DNA from: a virus
DNA: 23,265 bases
Reading direction: 5' to 3' (one strand)
Virus record (IMG/VR): IMGVR_UViG_3300006990_000169
Coordinates: 1-23,265 of that record
The notes under the pieces are model-generated. The model did no database searches, had not been told where the DNA came from, and saw only the letters and a program-made list of their open reading frames with translations. This document shows, one piece after another, positions 4,935 through 12,803 of this stretch; the stretch's first letter is position 1, and every line of letters starts with the position of its first letter. The translations under genes and the position numbers were made by a program.

Positions 4935-5613
4935 TTACTTTACAAAGGAGACAGAAGAATACATAGTTAGATACAATACTTCAGAAGATAATACGTATAG
5001 AAACTCAATCTTTACAGAACATATTTACTACCCTTTTTACAAACTAGCAGAGAACATCATTCATACTTTTAAATTCTATTATACAGATGTAGATAAAATA
5101 GAAGATTTAAAGCATGAAATTGTTTCTATGTTATTAGAAGAAAAGATAATGAAGTTTGATCCTACCAATGGAGCAAAAGCATACTCTTACTTCGGAACAA
5201 TAGTCAAAAGGTGGTTAATTAATTACAACAACAAGAACTATAAGAACCTTAAGAAGATAGGTACCTTCGATGAAATGTATGATGGTTATGAAACTAAAAT
5301 GCAAGTAGACGAAGAACATGCTATTACCTTAGGTCAGTTCTTAGATATATATGTTGAAAACACTTATGAAGAACTAGATGAATTATTCCCTAAAGATAAT
5401 GAAAAACGTATAGCTGACGCTATCCTTACTATATTTAAAACCAGACAAGATCTAGATATATTTAAAAAGAAAGCTCTTTACATATACATTAGAGAAATGA
5501 CGGATTGTGAGACACCTCACCTTACTAAAGTAGTTAATAAACTTAAAGAAGAATTTTATCTTTTACATAACAGTTATAATAAAGTAGGACTTATTCGTAC
5601 AAAAGTACTTTAA
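4909..5613 (+). CDS. 55: T4 gp55-like late sigma factor
   Basis: The 234-residue protein matches the pattern of late-transcription sigma factors of T4-like marine phages. The N-terminal part reads YFTKETEEYIVRYN, followed by YPFYKLAENIIHTFKFYYTDV (about residues 41-61). A sigma region-2-like segment carries DLKHEIVSMLLEE and FDPTNGAKAYSYFGTIVKRWLI (about 66-104). In T4, gp55 directs host RNA polymerase to late promoters that have only a short -10-like box, together with the sliding clamp. Its position immediately before the virion cassette, and the TATTTATAA-type motifs there, fit that role. It overlaps the preceding gene by 26 bases; the start MARKKSK has a plausible basic N-terminus. Confidence 0.85.
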   Translation: MARKKSKANYFTKETEEYIVRYNTSEDNTYRNSIFTEHIYYPFYKLAENIIHTFKFYYTDVDKIEDLKHEIVSMLLEEKIMKFDPTNGAKAYSYFGTIVKRWLINYNNKNYKNLKKIGTFDEMYDGYETKMQVDEEHAITLGQFLDIYVENTYEELDELFPKDNEKRIADAILTIFKTRQDLDIFKKKALYIYIREMTDCETPHLTKVVNKLKEEFYLLHNSYNKVGLIRTKVL

Positions 5614-5616
5614 ATC

Positions 5617-5625
5617 TATTTATAA
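5617..5625 (+). promoter_or_regulatory. Candidate late promoter TATTTATAA
   Basis: TATTTATAA lies 13 bases before the ATG at 5639, immediately after the sigma gene, with no TTG at the 20-base spacing used by the early-type promoters. It matches the first nine bases of the TATTTATAATA motif at 17006, 18830 and 23251. Confidence 0.45.
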
Positions 5626-5638
5626 GTAAAGACTTATT

Positions 5639-6004
5639 ATGGACAGTAGTAAAGAAATATTTAAAGGCAAATCGCTATCTGACCTATTTGGTGAAATATA
5701 TGACAATTCTAGAGAGACAAAAACACAGGTTAAAGCATTAATCGGTGAACTTAAACCTCTTATAGAGAATATAGGAGATGCTACTCTTATTGTTCCTATG
5801 ATTAAAGAGTATATGGAAATAGGAGTAAAGAACGATGAACACTTAATCAAACTAGCAACAGTGATCCAGAGAATAGAAGCTATACAAGCTAAAGGAGATG
5901 GATCTGAAATATTTGATTTTGAATCATTACAGGATTTATTAGAAGAAAGCGAGAACGTACAGGAAGAAGTTAAAAACGTATCCGAAGAAGATAAAGAGGA
6001 ATGA
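5639..6004 (+). CDS. Small helical protein between sigma and hub genes
   Basis: The 121-residue product is acidic and mostly alpha-helical. It has a compact core (KSLSDLFGEIYDNSRETKTQ, then ALIGELKPLIENIGDATLIV, about residues 11-52) and a Glu-rich C-terminus that looks disordered (EESENVQEEVKNVSEEDKEE). Comparable short proteins occur near gp55 and gp5 in T4-like marine phages as I recall them, without a known function. Its stop overlaps the hub gene's start by four bases (ATGA), so the two are translationally coupled. It may be a virion component or an assembly factor; no membrane segment or catalytic motif is visible. Confidence 0.7.
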   Translation: MDSSKEIFKGKSLSDLFGEIYDNSRETKTQVKALIGELKPLIENIGDATLIVPMIKEYMEIGVKNDEHLIKLATVIQRIEAIQAKGDGSEIFDFESLQDLLEESENVQEEVKNVSEEDKEE

Positions 6005-7176
6005 GCTTAGACTATAATAGTATAAAACGTAGAACAACTACCTCACCAGTCAACACTGATAGTAATGAAGAGTTTATCGGTAGAGTTGTAGATATTATTC
6101 TAGATGATAAACATCCAGAGTATGCTAAATACGGGTATAGTGATAGTATAGGTTTAATAAAATATACAACATTAGGAGTAAGAGAAGAAAAAGGGGTTGA
6201 AATTGACGAGGAAGAATACGCAGGTATAGCTGTACCTCTTCGTAGAAATAGTAACCTTTATCCACTAAAAAATGAAGTAGTTATACTAACTATAGGACCA
6301 AGCTTTAACGTGGAAAACCAATCTTCAAGAGGTAAGGTCTACTACCAAACAGTTGTTTCTATCTATAACCACACCCATCATAATGCTCTACCACCAACCA
6401 CCGGAAGCAAAAGCGTAAATATAGGCGAAGGTATAGATGAACAGGGTAATCTAGCGCCACTGCAACCATTACCTGGTGATCATATAATAGAAGGTAGACT
6501 AGGACAATCACTACGCTTCTCAGGAGGCCTTTCAGAAAAGAGTACTTGGACTGATGATAGTAACAAAAATAAGCCTATAACCGTATTAAGAAACGGACAA
6601 AGAGAAGTAGAGGGAGGTTTTGCTAGTATTATGGAAGATATAAATGAAGATGATACTTCTATTTACCTCACCTCTAACCATATGATTCCTCTGACTTTAG
6701 CTAATAATAAGAGAGACACATATAATGAAAAACCTGATAACCCAACAAACTATCAAGGATCTCAATTACTATTTAACTCAGATAGACTTACTTTAAACGC
6801 TAAAAAAAGCGACATACTTATATCAAGTGCTGAATCGATAGGTTTAAACTCTAAATCAGCTCACATAGATGCTGATGACTATATGTGTTTTGATGCAGAT
6901 AAGATTTATTTAGGTAGACGAGCTAGAGCAAATGAAGGTGCTAATAAACAACCTGTTGTATTAGGACATAGAATGGAAGCGTTCTTACAAGCTGTATTAG
7001 ACCAATTGATAGCCCTATCTAAAGCTATGGGTGAAGCTAAAACTATGAAAAAAGAACTTATACCAACAATAAACCTAAGAGGAGAATCAGCAGCGATAGT
7101 ACTCACTGAACTTAAAAGACAGCTCAACCCTAAAGGTAATAGTACATTAAAATCTAATAAAACTTTCGTAGAATAA
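6001..7176 (+). CDS. 5: Baseplate hub protein, gp5-like, without lysozyme domain
   Basis: Residues about 24-125 look like the N-terminal OB fold of the T4 gp5 hub: EFIGRVVDIILDDKHPEYAKYGYSDSIG, then YPLKNEVVILTIGPS and VYYQTVVSIYNHTHHNALP (positions 24-51, 87-101 and 113-131). Residues about 155-290 are beta-rich (GDHIIEGRLGQSLRFSGG and SIYLTSNHMIPL). The C-terminal 80 residues are helical and basic. T4 gp5 is 575 residues with a lysozyme domain in the middle; this 391-residue protein has no room for one and I see no lysozyme motif. It would form the central hub at the base of the tail tube. Marine T4-like phages often have the same short form. Confidence 0.75.
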   Translation: MSLDYNSIKRRTTTSPVNTDSNEEFIGRVVDIILDDKHPEYAKYGYSDSIGLIKYTTLGVREEKGVEIDEEEYAGIAVPLRRNSNLYPLKNEVVILTIGPSFNVENQSSRGKVYYQTVVSIYNHTHHNALPPTTGSKSVNIGEGIDEQGNLAPLQPLPGDHIIEGRLGQSLRFSGGLSEKSTWTDDSNKNKPITVLRNGQREVEGGFASIMEDINEDDTSIYLTSNHMIPLTLANNKRDTYNEKPDNPTNYQGSQLLFNSDRLTLNAKKSDILISSAESIGLNSKSAHIDADDYMCFDADKIYLGRRARANEGANKQPVVLGHRMEAFLQAVLDQLIALSKAMGEAKTMKKELIPTINLRGESAAIVLTELKRQLNPKGNSTLKSNKTFVE

Positions 7177-8009
7177 TGCCCTGTAGTGTACCTCCATCGA
7201 ATCTCGCCCTCTTTATAGCTAAATACTTAGCAAAGCTAGAAGCATACGTTATAGCCAAAATATATGAAGAGGTTAATAAGATAATAGAAAAACTTATGGG
7301 ACAGGTATGTCCCCCAGTTGAAGAAATAGAAAAGCTATTAGCTTTGAGAGACAGCTTAGTTAATATGTTAAACGGGTTGGAGAAGAAAATAGAACCTATA
7401 AAAAAGTTCGCAGATATATTAGACCCTCCTATTAAAGCAGGAAAAGCAACCGTATTAGTATTAGAGCAATTACCTCTACTAGGTACTCTAGGATTACCAC
7501 CAGGGCCAAGTGGAGGTGTTATATTCTCTTTATCAGTAGGAGCACAAAATAGATTCTCACAGTTATTAAATCTAGCATGTCAAATAGTGGATTTACTAGA
7601 TAAAGATCAAAAAGCTATTAAAGATTTAACAGAAATAAGTTTTGACGGTCTTGTTCCTATAAAGCAAAAATTAGAGAGTATAGATTTAAAACTATTCTCT
7701 TGTGTAGATGCTTTACCTGAAGATGAAAAGAAGAGATTACTTGATTCTATAGACAACTTACCCTCTAATGCAGGGCTGTTAGGAAGAAGCACTACAGATA
7801 TAGACGGTACCCTTAGGTATTTCTATAAAGACTACATTATAGTAATTAAAGATGACGAAGAAACATCATTAAAAGTGGCAAAAAGAAGGTACGCACAAGT
7901 TGAAAGTGCTACCGGAGTTGTACTTATGAGAGGACCATCCTCTTTCAGTTCTTCAACAAAAGTACTAATAGACGAAATAAAATTCAGAATTAACAATCAA
8001 CTTCCATAA
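7176..8009 (+). CDS. Probable virion structural protein, 277 residues
   Basis: The start codon shares one base with the hub gene's stop (TAATG), so the two are coupled. The product is helical and hydrophobic in its first 170 residues, with Pro/Gly-rich joints (LLGTLGLPPGPSGGVIF, about residues 97-113) and four or five cysteines. The C-terminal third is beta-rich: STTDIDGTLRYFYKDYIIVI, then SLKVAKRRYAQVESATGVV. No named family. Its place between the hub and the gp25 wedge gene argues for a baseplate or tail component, perhaps a hub accessory or tape-measure-associated protein. No secretion signal is visible despite the hydrophobic helices. Confidence 0.7.
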   Translation: MPCSVPPSNLALFIAKYLAKLEAYVIAKIYEEVNKIIEKLMGQVCPPVEEIEKLLALRDSLVNMLNGLEKKIEPIKKFADILDPPIKAGKATVLVLEQLPLLGTLGLPPGPSGGVIFSLSVGAQNRFSQLLNLACQIVDLLDKDQKAIKDLTEISFDGLVPIKQKLESIDLKLFSCVDALPEDEKKRLLDSIDNLPSNAGLLGRSTTDIDGTLRYFYKDYIIVIKDDEETSLKVAKRRYAQVESATGVVLMRGPSSFSSSTKVLIDEIKFRINNQLP

Positions 8010-8026
8010 ACTAACTATTTATTAAT

Positions 8027-8485
8027 ATGAAACTAGATCAATTACGAAAAATTATACGTGAAGAAGTCAGATCAGCTGTGAAGGAAGAGTTACAAGAAGT
8101 AATGAACGAAGCAGTAAAAGCAGCAAGTGCGCCAACAACATACACCGCACCTAGTAAGACTATTCAAGTAGAAACTCAACAACCGACTCCTATGAACCCT
8201 ATTATGGGGAAAAAGTCGCTTGATGAGATGTTACAAATGACAAAGTCAAACATGACTAACGAAGAGTATAAAACAATATTCTCAGGTAATGCCCAAAATG
8301 CAATGGGAGGAGTACCAACTCCAACAGGAGCTCCTAGACAAAACGTAGCTAATTCATTAGCTAACCAGATGAATATGAGCACAGGAGGAGGGATAGATAT
8401 ATCTCAATTAGACTTTGTAAAAAACGCAGGAGCAGTATTAAAAGCTGCTAACGAAAAAGATAAACAAAAAGCAGGAATAGTATAG
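8027..8485 (+). CDS. Probable virion or assembly protein, 152 residues
   Basis: An N-terminal amphipathic helix (MKLDQLRKIIREEVRSAVKE, residues 1-20, continuing to about 35) is followed by a Pro/Thr-rich linker. A Met/Asn/Gly-rich stretch (about residues 60-125) looks flexible. A short basic helix closes the protein. The LRKIIREEV start recurs in small proteins of T4-like marine phages, as far as I recall. The protein could act as a coiled-coil adaptor or scaffold in baseplate assembly. TATTTATTAA at 8016-8025, just before the ATG, resembles the late motif imperfectly. One base separates its stop from the gp25 start. Confidence 0.65.
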   Translation: MKLDQLRKIIREEVRSAVKEELQEVMNEAVKAASAPTTYTAPSKTIQVETQQPTPMNPIMGKKSLDEMLQMTKSNMTNEEYKTIFSGNAQNAMGGVPTPTGAPRQNVANSLANQMNMSTGGGIDISQLDFVKNAGAVLKAANEKDKQKAGIV

Positions 8486-8486
8486 T

Positions 8487-8894
8487 ATGGCATTTGACGC
8501 AAAAAGAATTAACCCTATAGATCGACAGCCTAGAAAGGCAGTTGGAGTATCTCTGCCATTTTCTGGCAAAGCAGTGTTTAATTCTACTTTTGAGACGAAA
8601 GAAGCTATAAAGTCTAATATTATTAACTACCTTTTAACTGGAAAAGGAGAAAGGTATATGAACCCAACGTTTGGATCAGGTATTAGAGATGAACTATTTA
8701 CAAATGTTAATAGAGAGAATACAAGTTCTTTAGAAGTTAAAGTTGCTACTGAACTTAGAAACTATTTTCCTAATCTTGCTATAGTACAACTAAGTATAAC
8801 TCCATCACCCGATAGTAATTTGATATCACTAAGTATAAACTTTAGAATTAAAGACACTCAGGTAGAAGATGAAGTAACAATAAATTTTGAATAA
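8487..8894 (+). CDS. 25: Baseplate wedge protein gp25
   Basis: The 135-residue product has the gp25/GPW signature: VGVSLPFSGKAVFNSTFETK, then IINYLLTGKGERYMNPTFGSGIRDELF (about residues 46-72), with the conserved ERxxNPxFG core. In T4, gp25 sits in the inner baseplate ring, clamps the gp6 dimer and starts sheath assembly; the same fold serves as TssE in type VI secretion. Length is close to T4 gp25 (132 residues). The neighbouring downstream gene is gp6, its physical partner, two bases away. Confidence 0.92.
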   Translation: MAFDAKRINPIDRQPRKAVGVSLPFSGKAVFNSTFETKEAIKSNIINYLLTGKGERYMNPTFGSGIRDELFTNVNRENTSSLEVKVATELRNYFPNLAIVQLSITPSPDSNLISLSINFRIKDTQVEDEVTINFE

Positions 8895-8896
8895 CA

Positions 8897-10714
8897 ATGG
8901 CAAAAGACATTAACATTAAATATACGGATAAGGATTTTTCTTCAATGAAAGGTCAACTTATAGAGTTAGCTAAAAACTACTTTCCCGATTCGTATAACGA
9001 CTTTTCACCCACATCACCTGGTATGATGTTTATTGAAATGGCAGCTTATGTAGGGGATATATTATCCTTTTACCAAGACAGTCAGATTCAAGAAACATTC
9101 CTTCAGTACGCTCAAGACCCAGGTAACCTTCATTCAATGGCATATATGATGGGGTATAAACCAAGAGTCAGTACCTCCTCAACCGTAGATATAGATATCA
9201 CCCAGATTATAGCAGCATCCGGATCTACATACGAACCAGACTTTAGTCAAGCATTTAGTTTTGAAGCTGATCCAAGTAAAGGTTCTGTAATAATAGTCAG
9301 TGCAGGAGAACAAGATTTCTTTATAGATACACCTGTTGATTTTTCTTTTTCAAGCTCATATGACCCAACTGAAATAAGTATATTCTCAGTAGACAATAAT
9401 GCTGAAGCAGCAGAATATCAACTAAGAAAGACGGTAAAAGCAAAATCAGGAAAGCTAGTCACACGTACAGAAACAGTCGGAACAGCTTCTAAGTTCTTTA
9501 CTGTAGAAATAAACGATACAGATATAATAGGTATATACGATATAGTAGATAGCGAAGGTAACAGATGGACAGAAGTACCTTATTTAGGTCAAGATTTAGT
9601 TCTTTCTGAAGCTTTAAATGTTGGAAACAATCAACAAGATGTTCCATATATGTTATCAAGTGAAATTATACCTAATAGGTTCGTAACAAGGTTTACATCT
9701 ACTGGACAACTAAACGTACAGTTTGGAGCAGGTATGTCTTCATCAACTGGTACAGCTTTTGTACCTAACCCAACTCATGTTGGAGCCGGTACTAATCAAG
9801 GTATAAGAAGAACAGATTATGCTTACGATCCTTCTAACTTCCTATTTACTGATGCATACGGTAATACCCCTTCTAATACTACTTTAACTATACGGTACTT
9901 AACCGGAGGCGGAATAGAATCTAATATAGAAGCAAATACAATCACAGGAGCTACATATACAGCAAACGCTACAGACGATACATATCGTACATCTATAGAA
10001 TTTACAAATCAAACACCAGCGACAGGAGGAAAAGACAGTGATTCTGCAGAAGAGATCAGACAAAACTCTCTTAGAGCATTTCAAGAACAAGGTAGAATCG
10101 TTACAAGAGAAGATTATGCTTTTAGAGCATTAACTTTACCTGTGAGATTTGGCTCTATAGCTAAAGCTTTTGTAACCACAGACGCCGAAATACCTTCTGC
10201 TACCACTAATATATATAATCCTCTAGGAGTATGTATATATGTATTAGCTTACGATAGTAACAAGAAATTAACAGTACCGTCGTTAGAATTAAAACAAAAC
10301 CTTAAGACTTATATAGCTCAATTTAAACCCCTAACTGATGGATGTACAATCAAAGATGGTTACACAGTAAATATAGGTGTTAAATACGATATCATAACTT
10401 TACCGAGTTATAGTTCAAGAGATGTTTTGATAAGATGTAATCAGGCACTGACACAACATTTTAATATTGATAACTGGTCTATTAATCAACCTATTAATTT
10501 ATCATCAATTTACACGCTGTTAGATCAAGTGAAAGGAGTTCAAACAGTACAGGATGTAAAAGTAAAAACCAAAGTAGGAGGTACCTACAGTAAATATGAT
10601 TACGATATAGAAGGAGCAACTAAAAATAATATAGTTTACCCTTCACTTGATCCAATGATATTTGAAGTAAAATATCCTGCCAGTGATATACAAGGTAGAA
10701 TAACAACATTATAA
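8897..10714 (+). CDS. 6: Baseplate wedge protein gp6 (baseplate J-like)
   Basis: The 605-residue protein opens with the gp6/baseplate-J pattern: YTDKDFSSMKGQLIELAKNYFP, then FSPTSPGMMFIEMAAYVGDILSFYQDSQIQE and LHSMAYMMGYKPR (about residues 9-95). The conserved GGKDSDSAEEIRQNSLRAFQEQGR segment, with IVTREDYAFRAL following, lies at about 375-412. The C-terminal third carries the dimerisation region. In T4, gp6 dimers form the iris-like inner ring around the hub, with gp25 and gp53. The length is close to T4 gp6 (660). The start is two bases after gp25, as in many T4-like phages. Confidence 0.9.
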   Translation: MAKDINIKYTDKDFSSMKGQLIELAKNYFPDSYNDFSPTSPGMMFIEMAAYVGDILSFYQDSQIQETFLQYAQDPGNLHSMAYMMGYKPRVSTSSTVDIDITQIIAASGSTYEPDFSQAFSFEADPSKGSVIIVSAGEQDFFIDTPVDFSFSSSYDPTEISIFSVDNNAEAAEYQLRKTVKAKSGKLVTRTETVGTASKFFTVEINDTDIIGIYDIVDSEGNRWTEVPYLGQDLVLSEALNVGNNQQDVPYMLSSEIIPNRFVTRFTSTGQLNVQFGAGMSSSTGTAFVPNPTHVGAGTNQGIRRTDYAYDPSNFLFTDAYGNTPSNTTLTIRYLTGGGIESNIEANTITGATYTANATDDTYRTSIEFTNQTPATGGKDSDSAEEIRQNSLRAFQEQGRIVTREDYAFRALTLPVRFGSIAKAFVTTDAEIPSATTNIYNPLGVCIYVLAYDSNKKLTVPSLELKQNLKTYIAQFKPLTDGCTIKDGYTVNIGVKYDIITLPSYSSRDVLIRCNQALTQHFNIDNWSINQPINLSSIYTLLDQVKGVQTVQDVKVKTKVGGTYSKYDYDIEGATKNNIVYPSLDPMIFEVKYPASDIQGRITTL

Positions 10715-10715
10715 G

Positions 10716-11819
10716 ATGGCGATATATAAACTATTTAGTACAAAAGATACCTTTATCTACACCGAGAAGCAATTAGCTAACTTAGGTAGAGATGAACTAC
10801 TTGAAGTAGGTGGATACCACAACTCAGGAGGAGGACAAACTTTGAGAACATTAATCAAGTTTGATACAGCAGAAATACAAGACATTATTAATAATAAAGC
10901 AAACGGAGGAAACGTACAAACTAATTTGCATATGTATTTAAACTATGCTAATGAACTTCCTATAGACTTTGATGTTAATTGTTACCCTATAGCAGAAGAT
11001 TGGGATGAAGGGTCTGGTAAATTCGGAGATACACCAACTAACAGAACAGGAGCAAGCTGGAACTATAAAAACGCAGGAGCAGCAAACCATTGGCCTACCG
11101 GTAGTTTTCCAACATACGTTACAGCATCATTTGAAACCACTGTTTTAGGTGGAGGTACCTGGTATACCGGTTCTGCAGATAGCACATTAGAGGCTGTACA
11201 GTCTTTCAATAAAACTTCTGATCTTGACTTAGACATAGATATTACCAGTGGAGTATTAATGCATTACAGCGAAAGCTTAGACAACAACGGCTTTATACTA
11301 AAACTACCAGATAACTTAGAAAATAATCTATCAGCTTCTATTAGGTTAAAATACTACGGCAACGATACTAATACTATTTACCCTCCTAGTTTAGATATAA
11401 AATGGGATGACTACATTCACTCATCTACTCTCCCAGAGATAAATGATCCAGAAGTAGTAGTAAGTATTAAGAACAACAAAGGTAAATACACAGACGAAGG
11501 TAAACAAAGATTCAGAGTTCATGCTAGACCTAAATATCCAGCTAGAACATTCACAACATCTTCTGCCTATACAGTTAACTACACTCTACCTACTGCATCT
11601 TATTGGGGCTTGAAAGATGAGAACACAGAAGAAATGGTATTCGACTACGATAATACATTTACAAAAATAAGTGCAGATAATACTTCTAACTATTTCGACA
11701 TTTACATGGACGGTATACAGCCAGAAAGGTACTATAGGTTACTTATTAAAACAGAAATAGACGGAACTACAACAATTATAGATAATGATCAAGTATTTAA
11801 GGTAGTAAGAAATGGGTAA
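10716..11819 (+). CDS. DNRLRE-like fibrous tail/baseplate protein
   Basis: Residues 1 to about 230 resemble the DNRLRE beta-sandwich seen in surface and phage fibre proteins: KDTFIYTEKQLANLGRDELL, then RTLIKFDTAEI, a long central strand set, and YPIAEDWDEGSGKFGD with ASWNY. Residues about 245-367 form a second beta-rich unit (VVSIKNNKGKYTDEGKQRFRVHARPKY). No catalytic motif. It lies directly after gp6, in the slot where T4-like phages place outer wedge or fibre-connecting proteins, so a peripheral baseplate role is likely. It overlaps the next gene by eight bases (ATGGGTAA). Confidence 0.65.
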   Translation: MAIYKLFSTKDTFIYTEKQLANLGRDELLEVGGYHNSGGGQTLRTLIKFDTAEIQDIINNKANGGNVQTNLHMYLNYANELPIDFDVNCYPIAEDWDEGSGKFGDTPTNRTGASWNYKNAGAANHWPTGSFPTYVTASFETTVLGGGTWYTGSADSTLEAVQSFNKTSDLDLDIDITSGVLMHYSESLDNNGFILKLPDNLENNLSASIRLKYYGNDTNTIYPPSLDIKWDDYIHSSTLPEINDPEVVVSIKNNKGKYTDEGKQRFRVHARPKYPARTFTTSSAYTVNYTLPTASYWGLKDENTEEMVFDYDNTFTKISADNTSNYFDIYMDGIQPERYYRLLIKTEIDGTTTIIDNDQVFKVVRNG

Positions 11820-12798
11820 AAAAGTAGAAATACAAAAGACTGTTTTTAATCGTAAATCCTTTCAGGAGGTAATCGACAGAGATTTTAAGTTTTTCAAAGA
11901 ACTTGAACCTGTTGTAGACCCTGATACTATAGAAGAGTTATTTAGACTATATGATAAGTTGTATATTACTATTCCTATAGAAGGTCAAGGTAATACTCAT
12001 CAATACTTAGTAGAAAGAAGTTCTGAACTATATAAAATAGATGCACAATTAGACAACATACAACCATTATTAGATGAAATAGCTTCTTTAAGAGTGCAGC
12101 TTTTAGACGATAAAAGACGTATACTGGAACTAGAAACATCTTTAGCAGGAGGAGGTCAACTTGACTTTGATTCTGCAGAACAAATGGAACTATTAAAATC
12201 ACAACTTGGAGCAGCTAACTCTACTATAGCAACCCTAGAACAAGCTAATGCATTATCTAATCAAGCAACAGAACAAGCAACTGCTGCAGCTAACGCTGCT
12301 GCGGAAGCCGCTACTGCCGCTGCACAAACAGCATCTGAAACTTCTCAATCTTCACAAGCCACTACACAGGCAGTAACTGAGATTAAAGAACTACTTAATA
12401 AGAAAGGATCTTCCTTGAGGTATGCACGTAAAGCTCTCGAAAAACCACAAAATGCATGGGTTGCAGTTAAAGGTTTTAGAATGTACGGCAGTAGGGTAGT
12501 AAAAAACCTTTGGTGGTTATACTCAGATACTAAAGAAGATAGTAGACGTTATTCAGAAAGATTCAACAGAAGACAGCCTACTAAATACAATTACTTAATA
12601 CCTAAATCTAAAGACCACTTAGGAGACTTAACTTTAGATTTTTTGATATCTGAATTAAAACAAGCAGGTTTTAAAGCACAAGAGATAGTTGATGGATGTC
12701 AAGCATTTAATAATTTTAAAAATAATGCAAGGTTTAGGTTAATTACATACAAAGATAAGGACAGAGAAGACGAAGTAGGTTACGTCTGGATAGATTAA
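11812..12798 (+). CDS. Coiled-coil tail protein with an alanine-rich linker
   Basis: The 328-residue product has three parts. Residues 1-70 are globular. Residues about 75-148 form a clear coiled coil (LDEIASLRVQLLDDKRRILE, LETSL). Residues about 151-188 are a low-complexity Ala/Thr/Ser/Gln segment. The last 130 residues are a basic globular domain rich in Arg, Tyr and Lys (SRRYSERFNRRQPTKYNYLIPKSKDH). Proteins of this layout occur beside large baseplate proteins in environmental T4-like phages as I recall, with unknown function. The coiled coil suggests a trimeric or dimeric connector between the wedge and the large protein encoded five bases downstream. Confidence 0.65.
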   Translation: MGKKVEIQKTVFNRKSFQEVIDRDFKFFKELEPVVDPDTIEELFRLYDKLYITIPIEGQGNTHQYLVERSSELYKIDAQLDNIQPLLDEIASLRVQLLDDKRRILELETSLAGGGQLDFDSAEQMELLKSQLGAANSTIATLEQANALSNQATEQATAAANAAAEAATAAAQTASETSQSSQATTQAVTEIKELLNKKGSSLRYARKALEKPQNAWVAVKGFRMYGSRVVKNLWWLYSDTKEDSRRYSERFNRRQPTKYNYLIPKSKDHLGDLTLDFLISELKQAGFKAQEIVDGCQAFNNFKNNARFRLITYKDKDREDEVGYVWID

Positions 12799-12803
12799 AA
12801 GAT

